From Gemmatimonadota bacterium (GTDB lineage Bacteria; Gemmatimonadota; Gemmatimonadetes; Gemmatimonadales; Gemmatimonadaceae): a stretch of DNA of 64,000 nucleotides. Positions 1-8,295 of this stretch are shown here, in pieces. Each line of letters opens with the position of its first letter. Within the stretch, counting starts at the first letter, position 1. Location: contig JACPPC010000023.1 of assembly GCA_016191225.1 (NCBI GenBank), positions 62,001 through 126,000 on the forward strand, read 5' to 3'. Made by a program: the position numbers and the translations under genes. A model generated the notes under the pieces. The model did not search any database. It had not been told where the DNA came from and saw only the letters and a program-made list of their open reading frames with translations.

Positions 1-986
1 TCGGCACCGGTGACCACGATGCCGCAGCCGGCCTCCTCGATCAGCTGGCGCCAGAACGGGATGTCCGTCGAGACGACCGGGAGGCCGACCGCCATGTACT
101 CGAACAGCTTGTTGGTGGCGAGGTCGAGGAAGTCGGCGCGCGGCTGGTTGAGGCAGAGAGCCACCCGTGCCTCGCCGAGGAGCTCGCGCACCCGGGCCAT
201 CGGCACGATCCCCTCGTAGCGCATCAGGTCCCAGCCGGGGAGCGCCTTGAGCTCGTCCGGGTACTGCGGCGTGTTCGGCCGGCCGACGACGACGGTGCGG
301 AACCCCGGGAGGTCGCGCAGCGCGTCGTTGATGGCGCACATCTCGGTGGCGCAGCGGATCGGCGTCAGTCCCCCGGTGAACAGGGCGATCGGCTCGCGCG
401 CGGCGTAGGGCGGGCCGGCGACCCCCTGCTGCAGCTCGGCCACCCGGGCGTAGTTGCGCACGACCGCCGTGGTCGCCGCCGGGAACCTGGCCCCGATCAC
501 CCCTGTCGCCGTGACCACCGCGTCGAACCACCGGCCGGCGAGCCACTCGGCAGCGGCGACGGAGCCCGACAGGACGTGCCGGATCCAGACCGGGAGGTAC
601 GGCTTCTCGAGGAAGACGTCGGCCGGGTAGTTCTCGTGCACGTCGTAGATGACCTTCTTGCCGGCGAGCTTGAGCAGGTAGCCGGCCAGGATCAGCTCCA
701 CGTCGTGGAAGTGGTAGACGTCGCCGTTGGCGCGAAAGGCGGCGCGGATGACCGCCGGCAGCACGCGGGTCAGCCGCTCGACGCGGGTGCGGGCCTTCGG
801 GATGCCGACCACCGTCACGCCGTCGCGCTGCTCGGTCCTGTCGTGCGCGGTGATGTACGTGACCTCGTACCCGGCCCGCGCGAGCGAGCGGCAGTGCTTG
901 TCGAATACCCGGACGTCGAAGGGCGGGTGCACCGTGGCCAGCTGGACGACCCGCACCCGCCGCGCCTTCGGGGCGCCCTCACTCAT
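1..986 (-). CDS. GT4-type glycosyltransferase, 3' end outside window
   Basis: This is a retaining GT-B glycosyltransferase, probably transferring a sugar onto a lipid-linked glycan at the cytoplasmic membrane. The frame reads from ATG at 986 to the window edge (328 codons) without a stop. The N-terminal domain opens with VVQLATVHPPFDVRVF followed by a basic stretch, and a YDVHENYP motif lies in the acceptor domain. The C-terminal domain has the GT4 signature region LFEYMAVGLPVVSTDIP, where the nucleotide-sugar-binding Glu normally lies a few residues upstream. The start overlaps the stop of the upstream amidotransferase by 8 bases, so the two are translationally coupled. The family is clear; donor and acceptor sugars cannot be read from the sequence. 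The missing C-terminus should be about 50-80 residues. Confidence 0.85.
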   Translation of the reverse strand, partial: MSEGAPKARRVRVVQLATVHPPFDVRVFDKHCRSLARAGYEVTYITAHDRTEQRDGVTVVGIPKARTRVERLTRVLPAVIRAAFRANGDVYHFHDVELILAGYLLKLAGKKVIYDVHENYPADVFLEKPYLPVWIRHVLSGSVAAAEWLAGRWFDAVVTATGVIGARFPAATTAVVRNYARVAELQQGVAGPPYAAREPIALFTGGLTPIRCATEMCAINDALRDLPGFRTVVVGRPNTPQYPDELKALPGWDLMRYEGIVPMARVRELLGEARVALCLNQPRADFLDLATNKLFEYMAVGLPVVSTDIPFWRQLIEEAGCGIVVTGA

Positions 987-2904
987 AGCGCACGGAGTGC
1001 TGGCGGGTCCACGCGACGAGGTTGATCCAGCGCCAGACCCCGCCGCCGTAGGCGCGGGTGCCGTTGCGGATCGCCTGCCACTCGCGCTGCATGGCGCCGT
1101 GGTCGAGGGCCGGAATGGCGCGCGCGGTGTCGTCGGCGAGGAGGGCGTCCACCCACGGGGCCACCGTCGCGATCCAGTCGGGCTCGGCGGTGGCGAAGCC
1201 GATCTTGTCCTGGCGGTCGAGCACCGCATCGGGGACGATGCCGCGCATCGCCTCGCGGAAGACGTGCTTGGTCGTGCCGTCCGGCCCGATGATGTATGGC
1301 TCGGGGAGGGAGAGGGCGAAGTCGGCAAGGCGGGTGGTGAGGAAGGGGACGCGGCTCTCCACCGACCACGCCATCGAGTTCCGGTCCTCGTAGCGAAGCA
1401 GGTTGGCGAGCCCCGGGCCGCCGAGGGTCTTCTGCAGCGACTCGAGGAGGATGTCGGCGGCCCCGGCCGTGCGCAGCGAGTCGATGCGCGCCCCGTGCGC
1501 GTCGAGCCAGGTGCCGTTCACCCACGCCGGCACGAGCTCCCGGCCGACGGCGCGGCGCGCGAGGGCCGAGGCGCCCGGCGGCAGCAGGTAGTCCATCGCG
1601 ACCTGCAGTGTGCGGAAGGCGGGAATGCGGCGCGTGGCGCTCGAGCGCCGCAGCAGCATCGCGGCCGCGCCCAGCCGGCCGGCGCGGAGCAGCGACGCCA
1701 CCCGGGCCCCGAGGTAGAACTCGTAGCCGCCGAGCATCTCGTCGGCCCCCTGCCCGTCGAGCACGACCTTCACGCCGGCGTGGCCGATCTCGCGCATCAC
1801 GCGGTACTGGGCGTAGATGCTCGAGCTGATGAACGGCTCGTCCTGCACGGCGACGAGCCGGTCGAGGTCGGCCGCCATCTCCTGCGCCGTGGGACGCACC
1901 TTGGTCATGCGGGCATGCGCGGCCCCGCCCACGAGGTCGATCCACCGCTCCTCGGAGAGGGCGGCGCTGTCGGCGATGTGGCTGAAGGTGCGGAGGTCGA
2001 GGGCGCTGCCGCAGACCTCGCGCATCGCCATCACGATCGCCGACGAGTCGATCCCCCCCGACAGGCAGCAGGCCACGGGGACGTCGGCGCGCAGGTGGAG
2101 GCGCACGCTGTCGACGAAGAGGTCGCGGAACTCGCGGGCGGCGTCGGGGAAGGCGAGGGGCGACCGCGGCCGGCGGCTCGGCTGCCAGTAGGCGCGCGGC
2201 GCGACGATCGTGGGCGCGGCGAGGTCGAGGTCCACCACGTGGCCGGCGGCCAGCTGGCGCACGTCGGCAAGGAGGGTGGCGTCGCCGTAGTCGGTGACGC
2301 CGAACCGCAGGTACGTCGCGAGGCGCTGCGGGTCCACGCGCCGGCCGACGCCGGGGAGCGGGAGGAGGGGCTTGAGCTCGGACGCGAAGGCCAGCGCCCC
2401 CGGCGTGGTGGCGTAGTAGAGCGGCTTGATGCCGAACGGGTCGCGCGAGAGGGTGACGCGCCGCCGCGTCGTGTCGAGGATCGCGCAGGCCCACATCCCG
2501 GTGAGGCGGTTCCAGGCCTCGTGGCCCCACCGGGCGAAGGCGTGCAGCAGCACCTCGGTGTCCGACTGCGAGGTGAACGCGACGCCTTCGCGCTCGAGCT
2601 CGACGCGCAACTCGCGATAGTTGTAGATCTCGCCATTGAAGACGATGTGCCAGCGTCCGTCGGGGGTCGAGAGGGGCTGCCAGCCGGTCTCCGACAGGTC
2701 GATGATCGACAGCCGCCGGTGGAGGAGGATCACGTCGGCGTCGGGGGGGGCGGCGATGTCGCGCCCGGTCCACGCGGTGCCCTCGCGATAGACGAGGAGG
2801 CCGTGATCGTCGGGACCCCGGTGGCGGATGGCGGCGAGCATCGCCGTCGCCGTGTTCGAGGTCGCGCCCGTCCAGCGGCCGACGATGCCCGCAATGCCGC
2901 ACAT
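979..2904 (-). CDS. asnB: asparagine synthase (glutamine-hydrolysing)-type amidotransferase
   Basis: The protein is 641 aa, a normal length for AsnB-like enzymes. It begins MCGIAGIVG, so Cys2 is the glutaminase nucleophile after Met removal. The class II glutaminase domain covers about residues 2-190. The ATP-pyrophosphatase loop LSGGIDSS is at 281-288, and the synthetase domain runs to the C-terminus. In housekeeping use it makes asparagine from aspartate, glutamine and ATP. In polysaccharide loci such genes usually amidate a sugar acid or aminoacyl substituent, and exosortase-linked loci carry a dedicated version; the glycosyltransferase and epimerase neighbours favour that role here, by inference. 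A TAAAGT box ends 7 bases before the ATG and no Shine-Dalgarno is visible, suggesting a leaderless mRNA. The downstream glycosyltransferase overlaps the stop. Confidence 0.9.
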   Translation of the reverse strand: MCGIAGIVGRWTGATSNTATAMLAAIRHRGPDDHGLLVYREGTAWTGRDIAAPPDADVILLHRRLSIIDLSETGWQPLSTPDGRWHIVFNGEIYNYRELRVELEREGVAFTSQSDTEVLLHAFARWGHEAWNRLTGMWACAILDTTRRRVTLSRDPFGIKPLYYATTPGALAFASELKPLLPLPGVGRRVDPQRLATYLRFGVTDYGDATLLADVRQLAAGHVVDLDLAAPTIVAPRAYWQPSRRPRSPLAFPDAAREFRDLFVDSVRLHLRADVPVACCLSGGIDSSAIVMAMREVCGSALDLRTFSHIADSAALSEERWIDLVGGAAHARMTKVRPTAQEMAADLDRLVAVQDEPFISSSIYAQYRVMREIGHAGVKVVLDGQGADEMLGGYEFYLGARVASLLRAGRLGAAAMLLRRSSATRRIPAFRTLQVAMDYLLPPGASALARRAVGRELVPAWVNGTWLDAHGARIDSLRTAGAADILLESLQKTLGGPGLANLLRYEDRNSMAWSVESRVPFLTTRLADFALSLPEPYIIGPDGTTKHVFREAMRGIVPDAVLDRQDKIGFATAEPDWIATVAPWVDALLADDTARAIPALDHGAMQREWQAIRNGTRAYGGGVWRWINLVAWTRQHSVRYE

Positions 2905-2923
2905 CCGCTAAACTTTAGTGGCG
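2905..2923. promoter_or_regulatory. bidirectional -10 region between asnB and wecB
   Basis: An AT-rich palindrome, CTAAACTTTAG at 2908-2918, sits in otherwise very GC-rich DNA. Read on the minus strand it gives TAAAGT (2917-2912), 7 bases before the asnB ATG. Read on the plus strand it gives TAAACT (2909-2914), about 100 bases before wecB. No convincing -35 is visible on either side. The interpretation as a shared divergent promoter is inference. Confidence 0.5.
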
Positions 2924-3015
2924 CGCACGGGGCCGTGCCACGCGCGCCGCCGGCCGTCGCCCGGCGCCTTCTCCCCCCGCGCGAGCGCCATGCCGACCCG
3001 CCCAGAGGCCCTTGC

Positions 3016-4068
3016 ATGAAGATCGTCTCGATCATCGGCGCCCGCCCGCAGTTCGTGAAGGCCGGCCCGGTCAGCGCGGCGCTCCGGCAGCGTCACGCCG
3101 AGGTGCTGGTGCACACCGGCCAGCACTACGACGACAACATGTCCGCCGTCTTCTTCGACGAACTCGGCATCCCGGCTCCCGACCACTACCTCGGCATCGG
3201 GGGCGGCCACCACGGCGCCATGACGGGCCGGATGCTCGGCGCGATCGAGCAGGTGCTGCTCGCCGAGCAGCCCGGCCGGGTGCTCGTGTACGGCGACACC
3301 AACTCGACCCTCGCGGGGGCGCTGGCGGCGTCGAAGCTCCACATCCCGGTGGCGCACGTGGAGGCGGGGCTGCGGTCGTTCAACCGCGCCATGCCCGAGG
3401 AGATCAACCGCGTGGTGGCCGACCACCTCTCCGACCTGCTGCTCGTGCCGAGCGAGACGGCGGTGCGCAACCTCGCCGCCGAGGGGATCACGCGCGGGGT
3501 GCACGTGGTGGGGGACGTGATGTCCGACTCGCTCCTTGCCGCCGACGTGCGGGCGCGGGCCAGGTCCACGGTGCTCGACCGGCTCGGGCTCGCGGAAAGG
3601 GGGTTCCTCCTCGTGACGGTGCACCGCGCCGAGAACACCGACGACCCGCTGCGGCTGGGGGCGATCCTCGCGGCGCTCGGCGACGCCGGCACGACGGTGG
3701 TCTTCCCGGTGCACCCGCGCACGCGCGGGGTGATGGCGAAGCTCGGCCTCGCCTTCGCGCCCAACGTGATGCCGATCGACCCGGTCGGGTACCTCGACAT
3801 GGTGCGGCTCGAGGGGGCCGCGCGCATGATCCTCACCGACTCGGGCGGTGTGCAGAAGGAGGCCTACTGGCTGGGCGTGCCGTGCGTGACGATGCGCGAC
3901 GAGACCGAATGGGTGGAGACGGTCGAGGCGGGGTGGAACCTGCTGGTCGGCGCCAATCGCGAGCGGATCGCGCACGCCTCGCGGCACTTCGCGCCGCCGG
4001 CGGCGCGTCCCTTCCTGTACGGCGACGGGCAGGTCGCCGGCCGCATCGTCACGACCATCGAGGGGTGA
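3016..4068 (+). CDS. wecB: UDP-N-acetylglucosamine 2-epimerase (non-hydrolysing)
   Basis: The enzyme interconverts UDP-GlcNAc and UDP-ManNAc in the cytoplasm, supplying ManNAc or ManNAcA for surface polysaccharide. The 350-aa length is close to the usual 360-380. The family N-terminus IVSIIGARPQFVKAGPV is present, with HTGQHYDDNMS shortly after. HVEAGLRSFNRAMPEEINR, VTVHRAENTDD and LTDSGGVQKEA follow in order and form the active site and UDP pocket. ATG 3016 is chosen because it gives the exact family N-terminus; the frame stays open far upstream only because the opposite strand codes. Only 7 bases separate it from the C5-epimerase gene, so the two probably form an operon. A bidirectional -10 element lies about 100 bases upstream. 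Confidence 0.93.
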   Translation: MKIVSIIGARPQFVKAGPVSAALRQRHAEVLVHTGQHYDDNMSAVFFDELGIPAPDHYLGIGGGHHGAMTGRMLGAIEQVLLAEQPGRVLVYGDTNSTLAGALAASKLHIPVAHVEAGLRSFNRAMPEEINRVVADHLSDLLLVPSETAVRNLAAEGITRGVHVVGDVMSDSLLAADVRARARSTVLDRLGLAERGFLLVTVHRAENTDDPLRLGAILAALGDAGTTVVFPVHPRTRGVMAKLGLAFAPNVMPIDPVGYLDMVRLEGAARMILTDSGGVQKEAYWLGVPCVTMRDETEWVETVEAGWNLLVGANRERIAHASRHFAPPAARPFLYGDGQVAGRIVTTIEG

Positions 4069-4075
4069 CGGCCCG

Positions 4076-5095
4076 GTGAAGGGGGTGATTCGCGCCGCCG
4101 GGATCGCCGGGCGCGCCCTGTGGAGCGAGGTGGCCGGCTTCCGGTTCGACTTTCCGGCACGGCCCGTGCCCGAGGCGGCGCTGCCGGGGGCGCTCCGGTA
4201 CCACCTCGACGCCCCCGACCTGTTTCACGGGGCGATGCTGCTCGACGGCGACGGCGTGCCGTACCACGAGTCGCGCACGTTTCGCTCGTACAATCCCGCC
4301 TACGTGGCGCTCTACGGCCTGCGCGCCCTCGACGCCTTTGCCCGCGGGACTGACCCCAACGGCCGGCGCCGCTTCGAGCAGCAGGTGGCGTGGCTGCGGT
4401 CGCACGCGGTACCGGGCGCCGCCGGGGGAGCCGTGTGGCCGTACGACTTCGAGTGGCGCGAGCACGACTGCGTGCTGCGCCCCCCCTGGATCTCGAGCAT
4501 GGCGCAGGGGCTCGCGATCAGCGCCCTGGTGCGGGCCCACCGCGTGATGCAGGTGGCCGACGACCTCGCGCTCGCCCGCGCCGCCGCCGTGCCATTCGCG
4601 CACGACATCGCCGATGGCGGCGTGCGCGACCAGCTGTCGCGGGGGGCCACGTACGAGGAGTACGCCTCCCTTCCGGTCACGCGCGTGCTCGACGGGTTCC
4701 TCTTCTCGCTGCTCGGGCTGCACGACCTCGCCACCGAGACCGCCGACGCCGGCGTCCGTGCCCTGTTCGACGCCGGCTTGACGGGGCTCGCCGCCGAGCT
4801 GCCGCGCTGGGACGCGGGGAACTGGAGCTGGTACGGCCGGCGCCTCTACCTCGCCCCGCCGGCGTACCACGCGATCAACCGGGCGTTGCTCACGGCCGTC
4901 GCGCAGGTCGCGGCAGATCCCGCCCTGCTGGCGGTGGCGGAGCGCTGGAATCCGGTGCGACTGTCGGCCGCGGAGCGGGCCTCGGTGTACCTGCGCTTCG
5001 TGGCCGGCAAGCAATGGTCCCGAGTGCGCGACCGCGTGATCGTGTGGCCGGCCGTGCGTGCGCGCGAGGCGCGCGAGGGACGGTCGCCGGGCTGA
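4076..5095 (+). CDS. D-glucuronyl C5-epimerase-like protein
   Basis: A 339-aa protein resembling the alpha/alpha-barrel C-terminal domain of heparosan glucuronyl C5-epimerases. Matching blocks are YHESRTFRSYNPAYVALYGL near residues 62-81, PPWISSMAQGLAISALVRAH near 138-157, an RVLDGFLFSLLGLHDL block, a WSWYGRR segment and PAYHAINRALL. These enzymes invert C5 of glucuronate to iduronate in a polymer. Animal enzymes are secreted; here no signal peptide is visible, so the protein would act in the cytoplasm on a lipid-linked or nascent chain. The start is GTG 4076, 7 bases after the wecB stop, with GAGGGG of the wecB tail as Shine-Dalgarno. The family assignment is from memory of conserved blocks; uronate epimerisation in this organism is inference. 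Confidence 0.72.
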   Translation: MKGVIRAAGIAGRALWSEVAGFRFDFPARPVPEAALPGALRYHLDAPDLFHGAMLLDGDGVPYHESRTFRSYNPAYVALYGLRALDAFARGTDPNGRRRFEQQVAWLRSHAVPGAAGGAVWPYDFEWREHDCVLRPPWISSMAQGLAISALVRAHRVMQVADDLALARAAAVPFAHDIADGGVRDQLSRGATYEEYASLPVTRVLDGFLFSLLGLHDLATETADAGVRALFDAGLTGLAAELPRWDAGNWSWYGRRLYLAPPAYHAINRALLTAVAQVAADPALLAVAERWNPVRLSAAERASVYLRFVAGKQWSRVRDRVIVWPAVRAREAREGRSPG

Positions 5096-5117
5096 CGCGG
5101 TCCCCGGCCTGCGCGGT

Positions 5118-6197
5118 CTACGCCGGCGCCAGCTCCCGGTACAGCGCAACCCAGCGTTCGCGCACCGCCGGCCAGACGTACCTGGCCTGCGACTCCGCGT
5201 ACGCCGCCGTCGACAGCCGGTGCGCCAGTCCCGGCTCGCGCACGAGCCGCAGGGCCGAGCGCCCGAGGGCCTCGTGGTCGCCCACCGGCACGAGGAGTCC
5301 CGTCACGCCGTCGGTGACGATGTACGGAATGCCGCCGGCGTCGGTCGAGGCGAGCGGGAGCCCCGCCGCGAAGGCCTCGATCACCGACCCCGGCATGTTG
5401 TCGATGTTCGGCGCGTTGAGGTACACGTCGGCCTGGTCGTAGAGGGCGGCCATCTCCGACATCGGCACGCGGCCGGCGAAGCGCACGTTGCGCAGCCCCA
5501 GTTCGGCCACCAGCCGCTCCAGCGCCGGGCGCTCGCTCCCGTCGCCGGCGAGGGTCAGCTCGGCGCCGGGGAGCTCGCGCTGCACCACCGCGAAGGCGCG
5601 CACCACGCAGGCCACGTTGTACAGCGGCTCGAAGTGGCGGTTGGCGAAGAAGCGCGTGCCCGGCACGGTGCGCTCGCGATGCCGGATCAGCGACGTGTCC
5701 ACGAAGTTGTGGATCGCCTGTGCCGCGAAGCCGTGCCGCGCGAAGACGTCCACCAGGTACCCGCTCGGCGCGATCACCCGGTCGGCGAGGCGGATGCCCC
5801 AGCCGGCGCTGCGCCAGTTGCCGAGGTGATCGTCGCCCTCGCCGCTCCGGTAGTTGAGCACGACGCGTTTGCCGAACAGCTTCGCCACGAGCATCGCCGG
5901 CACCGGGGCCAGCAGGAACGACCAGTACGAGGCCGAAAAGGCGTGCACGACGTCGTACCGCGGCACGGTGCGCAGCAGCGACCACCAGTACGCCACCGAC
6001 GTGACCACAGTTCGCACGTACTTGATGCGCTGCAGGGTGCCGAGCAGGCCGCCCAGCGGCGGGTTGACCGACAGCAGCGCGACCTCGAGCCCGGGCAACT
6101 CGGGGAGCCTCTCGGCGAGGCGCCGCGCCTGGATCGCCTGCCCGCCGAGCGGGGGCGGCGTGGGGGCGACGATGAGGACGCGCAGCGGCGGCGTCAC
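5118..6197 (-). CDS. GT4-type glycosyltransferase
   Basis: This 359-aa GT-B enzyme starts LRVLIVAPTPPPLGGQAIQA, with the glycine-rich N-terminal loop typical of GT4. RFFANRHFEPLYNVACVVRA marks the start of the second Rossmann domain, followed by GDGSERPALERL and the donor-site region VIEAFAAGLPLASTDAGGIP, then YIVTDGVTGLLVPVGD. GTG 6197 is selected as start because it yields this N-terminus and forms a GTGA stop-start overlap with the upstream GT2 gene; the frame remains open upstream only by chance. It faces the C5-epimerase gene tail to tail with 22 bases between. It likely adds a hexose to the lipid-linked repeat unit of the same polysaccharide; the sugar is unknown. Confidence 0.88.
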   Translation of the reverse strand: MTPPLRVLIVAPTPPPLGGQAIQARRLAERLPELPGLEVALLSVNPPLGGLLGTLQRIKYVRTVVTSVAYWWSLLRTVPRYDVVHAFSASYWSFLLAPVPAMLVAKLFGKRVVLNYRSGEGDDHLGNWRSAGWGIRLADRVIAPSGYLVDVFARHGFAAQAIHNFVDTSLIRHRERTVPGTRFFANRHFEPLYNVACVVRAFAVVQRELPGAELTLAGDGSERPALERLVAELGLRNVRFAGRVPMSEMAALYDQADVYLNAPNIDNMPGSVIEAFAAGLPLASTDAGGIPYIVTDGVTGLLVPVGDHEALGRSALRLVREPGLAHRLSTAAYAESQARYVWPAVRERWVALYRELAPA

Positions 6198-7321
6198 GGG
6201 GCCGGTCGCCGCGCGTGCGGCTGCCAGATGTCCCACCGGCCGCGCACGGCGTTGGCGAGGGCCATGACCGTGGCCGCCTGCAGTGCGGCGAACTGCGTGA
6301 GGACGCCGCGCAGCCGCCGGGCGACGGGGTCGGGCGAGAGGGAGAGCCAGAGCGCCGCCACTCCCGCCACCGCGAGCTGTTTGCCGGACGGGGGCCAGTA
6401 CCACGTGGCGCCGGCCCACGCCGCCCCGACGACGAGCGCCAGCAATGCGTAGGGCGTGGCGAGCCGGGCGAGCTTGTGGAGCATGAACTGGAGCCAGACC
6501 GGATTGCGCAGCGGCACGAGCAGGGCGGGACGCCAGGTGACGAGCTGGAAGTTGCCGGTCAGGGTGCGGACCTTGCGCCGGTACTCCTGCCGCGACTCCA
6601 CCGTGCGCGTCTCGGTGGCGATGGCGGCGGGCTCGAACCCCACGCGGTGACCCGCCAGCACGAGCCGCATCGGCAGGTGCAGGTCGTCGAGGATCAGCCC
6701 CGGCGGCAGCGGTTCCCAGAGTGAGGCGCGCATGGCGTAGATCGCGCCGGAGACGCCGATGGTGGAGTGCACCAGCGCCTCGTGGCGCCGCAGGCGGCGC
6801 TCGTAGGCCCAGTAGGCGCGCGAGACGAGACCGGCGCGCCCGCGCGGAATCTCGAGTTGTCCCGACACGGCACCGAGCTGCGGGTCGCCGAGGGCGTTCA
6901 CGAGGGCGGTGATCGCCCCGGGGACGAAGAGCTGGTGCGCGTCGCCGAAGACGAGCACCTCACCCGTGGCGGCGCGCACCCCGGCGTTGAGGTTGGCGCA
7001 CTTGCCCCCGGGCGCATCCCCAGACACCACGCGCACCCGCGAGGCGAGGTCAGTCGGCGGCGTCCACGGGTACCCGGGTTCATGCGCCACCGCCACCTCG
7101 AGTGGGCCGGCGTAGTCGCTGGCCAGCCAGTTGCGGACCCGGGCCTCGATCACCGCCGCGTCCTCGCGGGCGGCGAGCACGGCCGTCACGCGCGGCAGCC
7201 GCGGCCAGTGGGCGGGCGGCGCCGGGCGGCGCAGCGCGGCGACGAGGGCGATCGCGAGGGGGTAGCCGATCCAGGTGAGCGCCAGCAGCGCGGCGCCCGC
7301 TGCGCCTAGCGCGAGCGCCAT
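6194..7321 (-). CDS. membrane GT2-family glycosyltransferase
   Basis: A 375-aa inverting GT-A glycosyltransferase. A hydrophobic segment spans about residues 5-30. The nucleotide-binding core has VTAVLAAREDAAVIEARVRN and GGKCANLNAGVRAATGEVLV. The usual DxD position reads FGDAHQ, so the first acidic pair is partly replaced. LILDDLHLPMRLVLAGHRVG provides the acceptor-site acidic residues (the usual ED motif reads DD), and QEYRRKVRTL stands where processive GT2s have QxxRW. Two or more hydrophobic stretches close the C-terminus. This fits a membrane-bound polymerising or initiating transferase, but the imperfect motifs make processivity uncertain. It is coupled to the downstream GT4 by a 4-base overlap, and only 3 bases separate it from the export gene upstream. 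Confidence 0.85.
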   Translation of the reverse strand: MALALGAAGAALLALTWIGYPLAIALVAALRRPAPPAHWPRLPRVTAVLAAREDAAVIEARVRNWLASDYAGPLEVAVAHEPGYPWTPPTDLASRVRVVSGDAPGGKCANLNAGVRAATGEVLVFGDAHQLFVPGAITALVNALGDPQLGAVSGQLEIPRGRAGLVSRAYWAYERRLRRHEALVHSTIGVSGAIYAMRASLWEPLPPGLILDDLHLPMRLVLAGHRVGFEPAAIATETRTVESRQEYRRKVRTLTGNFQLVTWRPALLVPLRNPVWLQFMLHKLARLATPYALLALVVGAAWAGATWYWPPSGKQLAVAGVAALWLSLSPDPVARRLRGVLTQFAALQAATVMALANAVRGRWDIWQPHARRPAP

Positions 7322-7324
7322 CGC

Positions 7325-8140
7325 CTACCGGCGCTGCTGCAGGAGGATCACCATGTTGACGATCTGGAAGCTGATCATCACGTACTGCAGGACCAGGGTC
7401 GCGCTCATCTGGCTGCGCTCGCCCATCATCAGCTGGTCGCCGCCGCGGAGTCCGAGCTGCTCGATGGTGACTCCCTCCTGCAGCGCGATGTCGACCGCCT
7501 GCCGGTTCCAGGTTTCCTCGGCGCCGCGGCGAATGCTGACGTTGTGCTGGTCGGCCATCGCCGACGGGCCGCCGGTCTTCATGATGGCCTCACTCAGCAG
7601 GATGTCGGCGGGGAACTCGAAGAAGCCGGTGCGCTGCAGCGAGCCGAACATGCCGAGCCGGACCACGGGAGTGGTCTGCACGGTGGCCCCGCGCACGAAC
7701 CGCCCGATCTCGCGCCGCATGTGGGCGAGGAGCTCGGCGCGCAGGACGCCCCGCAGGGATATCTCGCCCATCTGCGGCAGGATCAGCACGCTCCCCGGGC
7801 GCACCGTCACGGTGTCCTCGGGCTTCACGTTCGGGTCGCCCGTGATGCGGAGCACGATCCGGTCGCCGGCCTGGAAGTCGCCCTGCGAGAGGCGGGTCCG
7901 GATCACCTGCGCGACGGCGAGCTTGTCCTTGCGCAGCTGCGACGGGGTCTGCGGCATCGCGGCGATCTGCTCGGCCTCGATCGCCTTCGCCTCGAGCTCG
8001 TCGCGGGTCGCCGTCGCCATCGTCCATTCTTCCTTGATGCGCGAGCCTTGGGCGCCGGCGGGGCCGGCGGGCGTCACGAGCGAGAGCAGGAGCGCGAGGG
8101 CGGGAAGGAGGACCTTGGCGTGGTTGGCGACGCGCGTCAT
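7325..8140 (-). CDS. polysaccharide export protein (Wza/SLBB family)
   Basis: This 271-aa protein has a signal peptide (hydrophobic core LLPALALLLSLVTPAGPAGA). The Poly_export domain follows: GDRIVLRITGDPNVKPEDTV near residues 94-113 and VLILPQMGEISLRG. An SLBB-type beta-grasp domain has VVRLGMFGSLQRTGFFEFP and a TGGPS turn. A hydrophobic stretch near residues 245-268 could span a membrane. The role is passage of a capsular or exopolysaccharide through periplasm and outer membrane. There is no lipobox Cys, unlike E. coli Wza, so anchoring differs or the C-terminal helix does it. It is first in a minus-strand operon with the GT2 and GT4 genes and diverges from the flippase at 8296. Wzc-like and Wzy partners are not in the window. 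Confidence 0.85.
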   Translation of the reverse strand: MTRVANHAKVLLPALALLLSLVTPAGPAGAQGSRIKEEWTMATATRDELEAKAIEAEQIAAMPQTPSQLRKDKLAVAQVIRTRLSQGDFQAGDRIVLRITGDPNVKPEDTVTVRPGSVLILPQMGEISLRGVLRAELLAHMRREIGRFVRGATVQTTPVVRLGMFGSLQRTGFFEFPADILLSEAIMKTGGPSAMADQHNVSIRRGAEETWNRQAVDIALQEGVTIEQLGLRGGDQLMMGERSQMSATLVLQYVMISFQIVNMVILLQQRR

Positions 8141-8164
8141 GCGATCCGGGTTGGGGACCCGGGA

Positions 8165-8170
8165 AAGCTA
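8165..8170 (-). promoter_or_regulatory. possible -10 box for the polysaccharide export operon
   Basis: TAGCTT on the minus strand lies 24 bases upstream of the ATG at 8140, in a GC-rich spacer. It matches the TAnnnT boxes seen before other genes here. No clear -35 is visible, so this is weak. Confidence 0.3.
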
Positions 8171-8295
8171 GCCGGGCGCGCGAGGGCCGTCCAACGTGGC
8201 GAAGCGTCGCGGGCCGGCGGCGGCGCGCGAGTGCGTCCCTCGCAAACTCGCGGACCACCGGCGACCTTTGGGGGCATGTGCCGCCCCGAGGGGGA

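Noticed and set aside
727..3015. Upstream extension of the wecB frame
   Set aside because: The first 760 codons are antisense to asnB; the family N-terminus begins exactly at ATG 3016.
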